Shown one piece after another: positions 1-6,773 of a stretch of DNA of 24,030 nucleotides; the first letter of the stretch is position 1; each line of letters opens with the position of its first letter. A program made the position numbers and the translations under genes. This DNA is from Geobacter sp. UBA5608 (GTDB lineage Bacteria > Desulfobacterota > Desulfuromonadia > Geobacterales > Pseudopelobacteraceae): contig DIKW01000076.1 in the NCBI GenBank assembly GCA_002424705.1, forward strand, positions 1-24,030, given 5' to 3'. The notes under the pieces were generated by a model. That model was given only the letters and a program-made list of their open reading frames with translations. It was not told the origin of the DNA and searched no databases.

Positions 1-1682
1 CCAAGGCAACCACCAAAAACGAGGCCCATCGCGGTATCTACGGCCTATCCAACCGTTCCTATCCCGGTCGCTGGGAACAGGGCTGCGGCAGCTGCCACCG
101 CCACCAGCTGGAGCGGATGCAGAGCAGCCAGATGTTTACTGCCAGCGGCATGATCGCTCAGGCCCAGGCCACCTGGGAGGGTGAACGTCCCGGCATCCGC
201 TACGGCAGCCAGCAGGCTGATCTGTATGATCTGGACGGAAAACCGATCCAGCAGCGGGACGTGGCCGAGCTGGACCATCTCTCAGGTGAGCTGTACCGCA
301 AGTTTTGCGCCCGCTGCCATGTCGGCCGCCAACAGGACCCGATCTTTGGAGCGGGCAACCCGGCCGGTTGCGCGGCCTGCCACTTCCCCTACGGCAAAGA
401 GGGCACCTACCGTGGCGGTGATAGCGTAATGCTGGGGCGCAGCCCCCATGGCGACAGCCACGCCATGCACAGGCTGCCGTCGCTGCAATCCTGCAGCCAG
501 TGCCACCACCGCAGCGGGCGCACCGCCCTCTCCTATCAGGGCTTAATGGACGGCAACAACGGACTGGTGCCCACCAAGAACGGCAAGCCCGGCCCGGTGG
601 CTGGCAGCGACTTCCGCAACTACACCCATATCGCCCCCGACATCCACTTCAGCGCGGGCATGGATTGCATCGACTGCCATACCTCCCGCGAGATCATGGG
701 CGAAGGCTATGCCGCCGCCAATATGCACGGCCAGCTGGAGGTGCGCTGCGAAGACTGCCACGGTTCAAGCGAGCGGCCACCCGTGTACCGGACCATTGTC
801 AGGGAAAACGAAGATCCGGTGCGGGAATCCCGCTCCTACCCCTTGCAGATGCGGCCGGGTATGCAGATGGTCCTGACCTCCAAGGGGCGGCCGTTTTCCA
901 ATGTCTTCCATGTTGATGGCAACGTGCTGGTGCAGGTGAAGCAGACCGGCAGGCTGCTACGCTCCAAGGTGATCACCGGCACGCCGGAGCATACCGTGAC
1001 CGGCCATGGCCGGATGAGCTGCACCAGCTGCCACTCCCGCACCGTGGTGCAGTGCTACGGCTGCCACACCCAGTACGACAAGCAAAACTTCCAGGTGGAT
1101 TTCATCAAGAGTCAGCCCACCCGAGGTGAGTTTACGGAAACCGAGGATTACCGCACCCTGTACCCGTTTCCGCTGGCCCTGAACAGCAAGGGGATCATCT
1201 CGCCGGTAACGCCGGGTTGCCAGACCTTCGTGACGGTGATCGAGGAAGACGGCACGATCTCACGGGAAGGTGAAATAGCCCTGTACAAAGGCAAGCGCCA
1301 GCTGCGTTTTGCCCCCTTTTACGGCCACAACACCGGCACCCGCGCGGTGGGTTGCAGTGAGTGCCACGCTAATCCTACCTTCCTGGGGTTTGGCCAGCAT
1401 GTGGTGGAGGGGCGCAGCATCAAGGGGACGCTGATCTGTGAGCTGTCCGACAACAAGCCGCTGGATGGCTTTCTGACCATGGATAACGGCGCGGTGCGGG
1501 CCTATTCGGCCATCACCCGCAAAAACGCCCGGCCCCTGAATGGGCAGGAGGTGCAGCGGGTGCTGGCCCTCAACACCTGTCTGGTCTGCCACCCTTCAGC
1601 CAAAGACCCGATCTATCGAAAAAGGATTAACTACCGTGATCTGGAAGACGCTCTGCATCGCCGCCTGCTGGCTCCTCGCTAG
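1..1682 (+). CDS. Multiheme (at least 10-heme) c-type cytochrome, 5' end outside window (CbcM/ExtM-like)
   Basis: The reading frame is open from base 3, before any start codon, so the N-terminus and its signal peptide lie to the left of the window. The visible part has ten CxxCH heme-attachment motifs: CGSCH (84-98), CARCH, CAACH, CSQCH, CIDCH, CEDCH, CTSCH, CYGCH, CSECH and CLVCH. It is therefore a periplasmic or outer-surface electron-transfer protein. It is the first visible gene of a plus-strand cluster whose order (two large multiheme cytochromes, Rieske, split cytochrome b, small cytochrome c) is that of the Geobacter Cbc6 (CbcMNOPQR) genes, also called ExtM-S in the selenite/tellurite literature. 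Assignment to that cluster rests on gene order and heme content recalled from memory, not on an alignment. Its 3' end overlaps the next gene by 47 bases. Confidence 0.9.
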   Translation, partial: KATTKNEAHRGIYGLSNRSYPGRWEQGCGSCHRHQLERMQSSQMFTASGMIAQAQATWEGERPGIRYGSQQADLYDLDGKPIQQRDVAELDHLSGELYRKFCARCHVGRQQDPIFGAGNPAGCAACHFPYGKEGTYRGGDSVMLGRSPHGDSHAMHRLPSLQSCSQCHHRSGRTALSYQGLMDGNNGLVPTKNGKPGPVAGSDFRNYTHIAPDIHFSAGMDCIDCHTSREIMGEGYAAANMHGQLEVRCEDCHGSSERPPVYRTIVRENEDPVRESRSYPLQMRPGMQMVLTSKGRPFSNVFHVDGNVLVQVKQTGRLLRSKVITGTPEHTVTGHGRMSCTSCHSRTVVQCYGCHTQYDKQNFQVDFIKSQPTRGEFTETEDYRTLYPFPLALNSKGIISPVTPGCQTFVTVIEEDGTISREGEIALYKGKRQLRFAPFYGHNTGTRAVGCSECHANPTFLGFGQHVVEGRSIKGTLICELSDNKPLDGFLTMDNGAVRAYSAITRKNARPLNGQEVQRVLALNTCLVCHPSAKDPIYRKRINYRDLEDALHRRLLAPR

Positions 1683-2892
1683 CGCCCTGACGGCCCAGGC
1701 CGCCGACCAGTGCCGTTGGTGCCACGCCCCTGGCCTGTCGCTGAGCGGCGCGCACCGCAGCCTGGCCTGCCGCGATTGCCACCTAGGCGCTAGCCGCCTG
1801 CTGACAAACCCGGCGGACCGCGCCCATGGCTCGGCCGGCTGTGTTTCCTGCCACCGGGGGTATCAGCAGATGTACAGCCACGCCATGGCTACCAGGGCCA
1901 AGGAAAAGGCCTTTATCCAACGCAGCTTTGCCAAACGTGACCGCGGCTTTGAGCAAAAAAACTGTAGCAGCTGCCACCTGCAGGGCTGCCTGGATTGCCA
2001 CGGCGAGGCCCATGCCATCACCCGACCCAAAGCAGACACCTGCTCACGGTGCCACAAAGGTTACTATGTGGGCTGGGACTACTTCGGTCGGGCCCCACGG
2101 GACGAGCACGCCCGCTACCAGCGCGGTGATCTTGAACAAGGAGAGACCTTCCTGAAGATGCGCCCCGACGTGCATCACCAGCGCGGCCTGACCTGCAACG
2201 ACTGCCACAGCATGCAAAGTCTGGTGACCGGCAAGCTGAGCGCCAAAGGCTGCAGTGACTGCCACCGCCCCAGCTCAAAGGTGCTTGAACATCGCATACC
2301 CGGCCACCTCAAAAACATGGAATGCGTGGCCTGCCATGCCGGATGGGCTACCCAGGAGTACGGCACCTTCTTTCTGCAGTTCAGCAATGGCACGGTGCCG
2401 GAGCCGTTTGACATGCTGACCGTGATCGACAACGGCTACGCCCGGAGCGCTTACTTAAAGCGCCAGGACCTGCCGCCGCTGGGCTTCAACAGCCGTGGGC
2501 TACTGGCGCCGATCCGTCCCCAGTTCATCGCCTACTACAGCAAGATCCGCAACGGCCGGGCCGTTGGCGCCGAGAACCACCTGCTGGCCGCCGAGTGGCG
2601 CGCCTTTACGCCCCACACGATCCAACGGGGCAGCGTGACCTGCGACGGCTGCCACGACAACCCGCGTCGTTTTCTGCTGGAACCGCCGCGGGATCGCATC
2701 TATGATCTGGGCAAGGACGGCATGACGCTCTACTCATTCTGGAACCAGTCCGGACAGAAGCTGACCAATGGTCGCTTCATGGATCAGCAACGCTACCAGC
2801 GGATGACAACCAAGACCGATGCCTACAAACGGGCCTATGTGGAAAAATGGAAACAGTTCGCCAGACCAGACGCCGTTTCATCGCCACGTTGA
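1636..2892 (+). CDS. Decaheme c-type cytochrome (CbcN/ExtN-like)
   Basis: The 418-residue protein has ten CxxCH motifs (CRWCH, CRDCH, CVSCH, CSSCH, CLDCH, CSRCH, CNDCH, CSDCH, CVACH, CDGCH), mostly in the first 250 residues, plus one near residue 335. A GTG at 1636 is chosen as start: it gives a clean signal peptide (hydrophobic CIAACWLLASAL, cleavage after AQA) just before the first heme, and AAAAAGGA lies about 10 bases upstream. The longer open frame from 1540 would add a Cys/Arg-rich leader with no export signal. The start lies inside the upstream cytochrome gene, implying translational coupling. The likely role is to carry electrons in the periplasm between the Rieske/cytochrome b module and the partner cytochrome. 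Confidence 0.88.
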   Translation: MIWKTLCIAACWLLASALTAQAADQCRWCHAPGLSLSGAHRSLACRDCHLGASRLLTNPADRAHGSAGCVSCHRGYQQMYSHAMATRAKEKAFIQRSFAKRDRGFEQKNCSSCHLQGCLDCHGEAHAITRPKADTCSRCHKGYYVGWDYFGRAPRDEHARYQRGDLEQGETFLKMRPDVHHQRGLTCNDCHSMQSLVTGKLSAKGCSDCHRPSSKVLEHRIPGHLKNMECVACHAGWATQEYGTFFLQFSNGTVPEPFDMLTVIDNGYARSAYLKRQDLPPLGFNSRGLLAPIRPQFIAYYSKIRNGRAVGAENHLLAAEWRAFTPHTIQRGSVTCDGCHDNPRRFLLEPPRDRIYDLGKDGMTLYSFWNQSGQKLTNGRFMDQQRYQRMTTKTDAYKRAYVEKWKQFARPDAVSSPR

Positions 2893-3239
2893 TCGCCCTG
2901 CCGCTGACGGCAGCGGGCATCTGGCGTTTTCTGTCACCCAGACGGGTCGCGAAACCAGCCCTGCTCAAAGTGGCAGCGTCCGCCTTGCCGGTGGGGGGCG
3001 CGCTGGTCTATCGTCAGCAGCGGATCGCCCTGCTGCGGGAGGGTGAGCAGATAATCGCCCTGAGCCTGGTCTGCACGCACCTGGGCTGCACGGTTTCGGT
3101 GACGCCGGAGGGAATGGTCTGCCCCTGCCACGGCAGCCGCTTCGATCGCAGCGGCCAGGTCTTAAGCGGGCCGGCCCAGCGTCCGCTGGACCGCTTTGCG
3201 GTGGAACGCAGCGGCGACGAACTGATCATCCGCAGCTGA
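2847..3239 (+). CDS. Rieske [2Fe-2S] protein of a bc-type quinol oxidase (CbcO/ExtO-like)
   Basis: This 130-residue protein has both halves of the Rieske cluster site: CTHLGC (C76, H78, C81) and CPCHG (C92, C94, H95). Two Cys and two His bind the cluster, and C81 and C94 would form the usual stabilising disulfide. The N-terminus has a twin-arginine-like RRRFIATLIAL segment followed by a hydrophobic stretch, typical of a Tat-exported Rieske protein that keeps its N-terminal anchor. The ATG at 2847 lies 46 bases inside the previous gene. Rieske proteins accept the first electron from quinol at the Qo site and pass it to cytochrome c. The cytochrome b subunits encoded next are its expected partners. 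Confidence 0.93.
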   Translation: METVRQTRRRFIATLIALPLTAAGIWRFLSPRRVAKPALLKVAASALPVGGALVYRQQRIALLREGEQIIALSLVCTHLGCTVSVTPEGMVCPCHGSRFDRSGQVLSGPAQRPLDRFAVERSGDELIIRS

Positions 3240-3252
3240 AAGGAGGAGACGG

Positions 3253-3873
3253 TTGTTCAAGGAGTTTGTAAAACATCTGTTTCCACGGGTGGTGCTGAAG
3301 CAGAACCTGAAGCTCAGCTACACCTTCTGTCTGGGCGGCCTGGCCTTCACCACCCTGCTGATGCTGGCGCTATCCGGTCTGCTGTTGCTGTTTTATTACC
3401 AACCCGGCGCTGGTGAGGCCTACCGGTCGATCATCTTTCTTGAAGAGTCGGTCTACGGCGGCAGGTATCTGCGCAACCTGCATCGGCTGGCGTCCCACAG
3501 CTTTCTTGTCCTGCTGTTCCTGCATATCCTGCGGGTGGTGCTGACCGGCGCCTATGCCCCGCCCCGCCAGCGCAACTGGCTGATCGGCGTCTGCCTGCTG
3601 GGACTGGGCCTGTTCGAGGCCTATACCGGCTACCTGTTGCCGATGGACCAGCTGGCCCTGTGGGCCACCCAGACCGGCATGACCCTGTTGGAGGCCGTGC
3701 CGTTCGGTCACCTGGCAACGGCGCTGCTGGTGCCGGACAGCGTTGGCGGACCCCTGTCACTGCTACGCTTCTACGTGCTGCATATCGTGGTGCTGCCGGT
3801 CTGCACCTTTGGCCTCTGTCTGCTGCATTTTTATCAGGTACGCAAACAGAAGGGACTGCTGCCCTACCTATGA
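3253..3873 (+). CDS. Cytochrome b6-like subunit of menaquinol:cytochrome c oxidoreductase (CbcP/ExtP-like)
   Basis: This 206-residue membrane protein has the four-helix core of cytochrome b6. Heme b ligands are H77 and H91 on helix B (14 apart) and H177 and H192 on helix D (15 apart, the b6 spacing). Near the C-terminus HFYQVRKQ matches the b6 HFxMIRKQ region. C26 in FCLGG aligns with the b6 cysteine that covalently binds heme c_n. Translation begins at a TTG (3253) six bases after a perfect AGGAGGA (3241-3247). The gene overlaps the next by ATGA (3870-3873). The split arrangement with a separate subunit IV is that of b6f-like rather than mitochondrial bc1-like complexes. Confidence 0.92.
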   Translation: MFKEFVKHLFPRVVLKQNLKLSYTFCLGGLAFTTLLMLALSGLLLLFYYQPGAGEAYRSIIFLEESVYGGRYLRNLHRLASHSFLVLLFLHILRVVLTGAYAPPRQRNWLIGVCLLGLGLFEAYTGYLLPMDQLALWATQTGMTLLEAVPFGHLATALLVPDSVGGPLSLLRFYVLHIVVLPVCTFGLCLLHFYQVRKQKGLLPYL

Positions 3874-4283
3874 AACGCTCCTATCTCAAAAGCTCGCCGC
3901 ACTTTTTCAAGCCGGTCCTGCGGGCCTTCTGGCTCGGAACAGCAGCACTCCTGCTGCTGGCTACCCTGATCCCGGCCCCGCTCCAGGAGCCGGCCAGCCT
4001 GGCAAAGGTGCCCAACCCGGTCAAGTCGGCCTGGTTTCTGCTCTGGATTCAGGAGCTGGTCAGCTACCGCATCTGGCTGATCTATCCCCTGATCGGCATC
4101 GGACTGCTGTTCATCGGCCTGCCCTGGCTGCAGCGGGATCTGCCCGAGCGGGCTCGCTGGTTCGGCAGACCACACCGTCTGCTAGCGGTTCTGGTGCTGT
4201 GCCTGTTTGTACTGATTGTCGGCTTGACTGTGGTGGGACTCTGGTTCAGGGGGGAAAATTGGGCGCTGGTCTGGCCATTCTGA
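3870..4283 (+). CDS. Cytochrome b subunit IV-like membrane protein with altered PEWY motif (CbcQ/ExtQ-like)
   Basis: The 137-residue protein has three hydrophobic segments (about 17-36, 68-86 and 104-126), as in b6f subunit IV. It starts at the ATG that overlaps the previous stop by four bases. A longer frame open from 3660 is ignored because it would lie entirely over the cytochrome b gene. Where subunit IV normally carries the Qo-site PEWY motif, this protein reads SAWF (S53-F56, context PVKSAWFLLW), so the usual Qo glutamate is absent. E62, seven residues later, is the nearest acidic residue. It should pair with the preceding b6-like subunit to form the quinol site. Identification rests on position, size and topology more than on strong motifs. 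Confidence 0.82.
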   Translation: MKRSYLKSSPHFFKPVLRAFWLGTAALLLLATLIPAPLQEPASLAKVPNPVKSAWFLLWIQELVSYRIWLIYPLIGIGLLFIGLPWLQRDLPERARWFGRPHRLLAVLVLCLFVLIVGLTVVGLWFRGENWALVWPF

Positions 4284-5065
4284 TTGCGCTCTGGACGGTT
4301 CTGTGGGGACTTGCGGCCGATGCCGCCCCACTGAAATCCAGATGCCTCACCTGCCATGGGGTGCACTATGCCCAGCAGGGTGGCTGCGGCAGCTGCCATC
4401 GTGGCGACGGCCGCACCAGCCGCAAGGAATTGGCCCACAGCGGGTTAATCCGGGGACGCTATGCCCAGTTCACCGATCCCGAGGCGCCGATGGTGCTTAA
4501 GGGCAAGCGGCTGGCTGAAAGCACCGCCTGTCGCCGCTGCCACGTGCTGGGCGCAACCGGCAACCGGCTGGGTTCGAACCTTGACACGGTCCTGCAGGGC
4601 AGCCGCCCGGAGGAGATTGACAGGCCCATCCAGAACCCGGCCCTCTTCATGCCACAGTTCCATTTTTCAGACCACGATCGTGATGCCCTGGTGACCTACA
4701 TCCTGGCTGCCGGCTTGACGGCCGGAAAACAGGCCGCAGAACCACCCCAGGTGGTGCATTTCAACCTGCTTCGAGCGGGTCAACAACCAGTCTTTGTCAA
4801 GCAGTGCGGCGGATGCCACAAACTGCTTTCCGAACGTTTTGGCGGCTTGGGCAGCGGTAACGACGGACCGAATCTGTCAGGGCTGCTGACCCGTTTTTAT
4901 CCGGCCACCTTTCAGCACGACCTGCCCTGGACAGTGGAGCGTCTGAAGCGCTGGCTGAAAAATCCGCGCGCCATCCGCAGTCAGACCATGATGCGGCCGA
5001 TTACGCTGCAACCGGCTGAATGGGACGAACTCCTGAAGACCATCGACACCGCTCCCCAGCTTTAA
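4259..5065 (+). CDS. Tetraheme c-type cytochrome, last subunit of the quinol oxidase cluster (CbcR/ExtS-like)
   Basis: The protein of about 268 residues has four CxxCH motifs: CLTCH, CGSCH, CRRCH and CGGCH. The C-terminal half resembles mono- or diheme cytochrome c domains, with MRPITLQP as a possible Met-ligand region. The chosen start is TTG 4259, preceded by AGGGGGG at a short spacing; it gives a hydrophobic leader (LAILIALWTVLWGLAADA) ending just before the first heme. It overlaps subunit IV by 25 bases. The open frame extends far upstream to 3743, but that part lies over two well-supported genes. No clear lipobox is visible. It probably passes electrons from the b/Rieske core to the larger cytochromes. 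The stop codon is one base from the convergent stop at 5067. Confidence 0.85.
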   Translation: MGAGLAILIALWTVLWGLAADAAPLKSRCLTCHGVHYAQQGGCGSCHRGDGRTSRKELAHSGLIRGRYAQFTDPEAPMVLKGKRLAESTACRRCHVLGATGNRLGSNLDTVLQGSRPEEIDRPIQNPALFMPQFHFSDHDRDALVTYILAAGLTAGKQAAEPPQVVHFNLLRAGQQPVFVKQCGGCHKLLSERFGGLGSGNDGPNLSGLLTRFYPATFQHDLPWTVERLKRWLKNPRAIRSQTMMRPITLQPAEWDELLKTIDTAPQL

Positions 5066-5066
5066 A

Positions 5067-5264
5067 TCACTCGTCAAGCACCTGCCTGACCTCACGGGCG
5101 CATCACCTGCCCCGGGGCGAAAGCTCCTTGCAGCGTCCCAGCGTACAGGCGCCGGTCATGCTCCGGATATCGTCCATGGTCACCGCACCTGCAGACTTGG
5201 CCCGTCGGATATCGCCAGCCGTTACCTGACTGCAAAAACAGACCATTTCGTCATCTGCGATCAT
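5067..5264 (-). CDS. Predicted selenoprotein: BFD-like [2Fe-2S]-binding protein with in-frame UGA (Sec54)
   Basis: The frame starts at ATG 5264, overlapping the arsR stop as ATGA. Residues 1-53 are a BFD-like [2Fe-2S] domain with CFC (C9, C11), a VTAGDI helix start, and GACTLGRC (C40, C45) followed by KELSPRGR. The next codon is TGA (5105-5103). Reading continues in frame as C-A-R-E-V-R-Q-V-L-D-E and ends at a second TGA (5069-5067), giving 65 residues. From memory, relatives carry PRG(K/R)CC at this place, so UGA aligns with the first of a Cys pair, as expected for selenocysteine. A SECIS-like hairpin follows (5090-5073). If UGA were a true stop, a 53-residue protein would remain and the tail would be meaningless. 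The function of the family is unclear; Fe-S and thiol/selenol redox is likely. Confidence 0.8.
5073..5090 (-). promoter_or_regulatory. Candidate bacterial SECIS element
   Basis: On the minus strand the RNA reads GUCAGGC-AGGU-GCUUGAC: seven stacked pairs (one G-U) closed by an AGGU tetraloop. The loop GG is 21-22 nucleotides after the UGA, and 12 nucleotides separate the UGA from the helix. In E. coli fdhF the SelB-binding minihelix likewise has GC-AGGUCU-GC at its tip, with its GG about 19-20 nucleotides after UGA. The hairpin lies entirely inside the last codons of the predicted selenoprotein, as bacterial SECIS elements do. The geometry was worked out by eye; SelB recognition is inferred. 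Confidence 0.72.
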
Positions 5265-5584
5265 GGCGTGTCACCTTTTCCTTTCACCAACCGGGCAGTA
5301 CGCTCGGCCTCACGCACGACAATCCGTTCCGCCAGCCGCACCATCTCCAGCACCTCGGAATGACGAAGGGAGTAGTAGATCTTCAACCCATCCTTGCGCT
5401 GGTTGAGGATGCCGTTCTTCAGCATCATCTGCAGGTGGCGCGAGGTGTTGGATTGCTCATGGCCGATGGCCGGGAATATTTCACAGACACAATGTTCGCC
5501 ATCCCGCAACAGTTCGATGATCCGCAGTCGAGTCGGTTGGGCGATCGCTTTCAGGATATCGGCACACAGATCGAGGGGTTCCAT
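5261..5584 (-). CDS. ArsR/SmtB-family metal(loid)-responsive repressor
   Basis: This 107-residue winged-helix protein contains the recognition-helix pattern SNTSRHLQ (about residues 45-52) and the arsenic-type ligand motif CVC in HCVCEI (C32, C34). In As(III)/Sb(III)-sensing ArsR proteins this Cys pair binds the metalloid and releases DNA. It is the eighth gene of the minus-strand operon, three bases after the rhodanese stop, and overlaps the selenoprotein gene by four bases. It probably controls the promoter at 9374-9418, where an ArsR-type palindrome lies. A different ArsR is encoded at 20988-21335. Its exact inducer (As, Sb, Se or another thiophile) cannot be told from the sequence. Confidence 0.92.
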   Translation of the reverse strand: MEPLDLCADILKAIAQPTRLRIIELLRDGEHCVCEIFPAIGHEQSNTSRHLQMMLKNGILNQRKDGLKIYYSLRHSEVLEMVRLAERIVVREAERTARLVKGKGDTP

Positions 5585-5587
5585 CGC

Positions 5588-6055
5588 TTACCGCTTTCCA
5601 ACCTGCGGCTGTGCCAGCTCTTCCATGAAATCGGCAGCCGTATCACCGCGGAGCGCCTCGGCCAGGCCGATCAGGCCGTCGGTCAGGTAGCGGGCGTTGT
5701 AGCCCTTGCTACGAAGAAAGGCCATGGCGATGGACGAGCGGTCCTTGTGGGGACAGGCGGTGACGATGACCTTGTCTTTGGGCAACTCCTGATACCGCTT
5801 GGGCAGCTCATTGAGCGGAATGAACAGGCCGAATCCCATCCGCCAGGCTGCCACCTCTTCCGGAAAACGGATATCCACCAGCACCGCTTTTTTCTCAGCC
5901 AACAGCCTGATCAGCTTCTTGCTGTCAATCTTCATATCGGCCCGGGTGTCGTAATCGAAACTGGTCAGAAAACGGTCGATGGACTCTTCGGCCGCAGCAG
6001 CCGGCAGCACGGACAGGACCAGCACAAGCACTGTACAAACGATAATCCGTTGCAT
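5588..6055 (-). CDS. Periplasmic rhodanese-like protein
   Basis: The 155-residue protein has an N-terminal signal peptide (VLVLVLSVLPAAAA) and one rhodanese domain (about 45-140). The domain shows the LVDIRFPEE strand-loop and the catalytic-loop cysteine C101 in ACPHKDRSS. Rhodaneses carry persulfide or selenide on this Cys. The loop CPHKDR differs from the common CxxGxR form. A good Shine-Dalgarno (AGGAGAA) precedes ATG 6055. It lies between ccdA and arsR in an operon of thiol-redox genes, so periplasmic sulfur or selenium transfer linked to CcdA-delivered electrons is likely. Geobacter Ext operons carry a rhodanese-like ExtH; whether this is its equivalent cannot be decided here, and no lipobox is present. 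Confidence 0.85.
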   Translation of the reverse strand: MQRIIVCTVLVLVLSVLPAAAAEESIDRFLTSFDYDTRADMKIDSKKLIRLLAEKKAVLVDIRFPEEVAAWRMGFGLFIPLNELPKRYQELPKDKVIVTACPHKDRSSIAMAFLRSKGYNARYLTDGLIGLAEALRGDTAADFMEELAQPQVGKR

Positions 6056-6089
6056 GATGCGTTCTCCTTAGATTCAGTAGGCACTGTTT

Positions 6090-6773
6090 TCAGGCCAACC
6101 AGAGTAAATACACGCCAACGCAGGTCACCACCACCCCACCTACACGCTTGGCCCAGGTTGAAACACACATGATACCACGCTGCTTAGCAAAAGACTCGAT
6201 GAAGCCGGTGAAGGTGCCGGCCACAAGCATCAGCAGACAATGACCGATGGCATAGGTAAATAGAAGTGCAGCGCCGTACAGCACCTGCCCCTTGGTGGCA
6301 ACGTAGGTCAGAATCACCACCAGCACCGGTGTGGCGCAGGGTGAGGAGACCACACCAAAGAACAGCCCCAGCAGAAACGAACCGATCATCCCCCCCTGCC
6401 TGGGCTTGAACTCCCGCCTGATCGGCATCCTGATTTCATACAGGCCGATCATCTGGCCCCCCATCACCAGTGCCACTATCCCAGCCGCCACATACCACCA
6501 GCCCCCCATGGTGCCAAACATGGTGCCTAACAGACCGGCAGCCATACCAAAGCCGGTAAAGGTGATCGATAGACCCAGGATAAAGGCCAGCGAATAGCGG
6601 AACGCCTTTAAACGATCACCATCGGCATAGCCACCCACAAAACCGACCACCAGCGGGATGGTGGCCAACACACAGGGCGATGCCGACGACAGCACCCCGG
6701 CCAGAAAGACAGCCCCAAATGCCAGCATTGGATAAAGAATGACGATCTGCTCGATGTTATCCAGCAAGGTCAT
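6090..6773 (-). CDS. ccdA: CcdA/DsbD-type transmembrane thiol-disulfide electron carrier
   Basis: This 227-residue membrane protein has about six helices and the two hallmark buried cysteines of the family: C34 in SASPCVLATIP and C146 in SSPCATPVL. These form the intramembrane disulfide that moves electrons from cytoplasmic thioredoxin to the periplasm. It starts with an ATGA overlap with the thioredoxin-like gene and is followed by the periplasmic rhodanese. The obvious acceptor is the co-encoded exported thioredoxin (6770-7147) or the rhodanese, rather than only the cytochrome c maturation apparatus. The many c-type cytochromes here also need reduced CxxCH motifs, so a general maturation role remains possible. 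Confidence 0.88.
   Translation of the reverse strand: MTLLDNIEQIVILYPMLAFGAVFLAGVLSSASPCVLATIPLVVGFVGGYADGDRLKAFRYSLAFILGLSITFTGFGMAAGLLGTMFGTMGGWWYVAAGIVALVMGGQMIGLYEIRMPIRREFKPRQGGMIGSFLLGLFFGVVSSPCATPVLVVILTYVATKGQVLYGAALLFTYAIGHCLLMLVAGTFTGFIESFAKQRGIMCVSTWAKRVGGVVVTCVGVYLLWLA

Noticed and set aside
3743..4258. Using the full upstream extension of the four-heme cytochrome frame as its N-terminus.
   Set aside because: It overlaps the cytochrome b and subunit IV genes completely, and a signal peptide begins at TTG 4259.
5091..5101. An alternative hairpin starting two bases after the UGA (GCGCC with GGUGC) as the SECIS.
   Set aside because: Its loop GG would lie only 12 bases after the UGA and the stem is short and interrupted; the helix at 5073-5090 has better spacing and a standard tip.
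5105..5264. Calling the BFD-like gene a pseudogene or a complete 53-residue protein ending at the first TGA.
   Set aside because: The frame after the TGA continues the family C-terminus, starts with Cys, ends at a proper stop, and carries a well-placed SECIS-like hairpin.
5360..6172. Plus-strand open frame of 270 codons.
   Set aside because: It is antisense to arsR and the rhodanese gene, both strongly supported.
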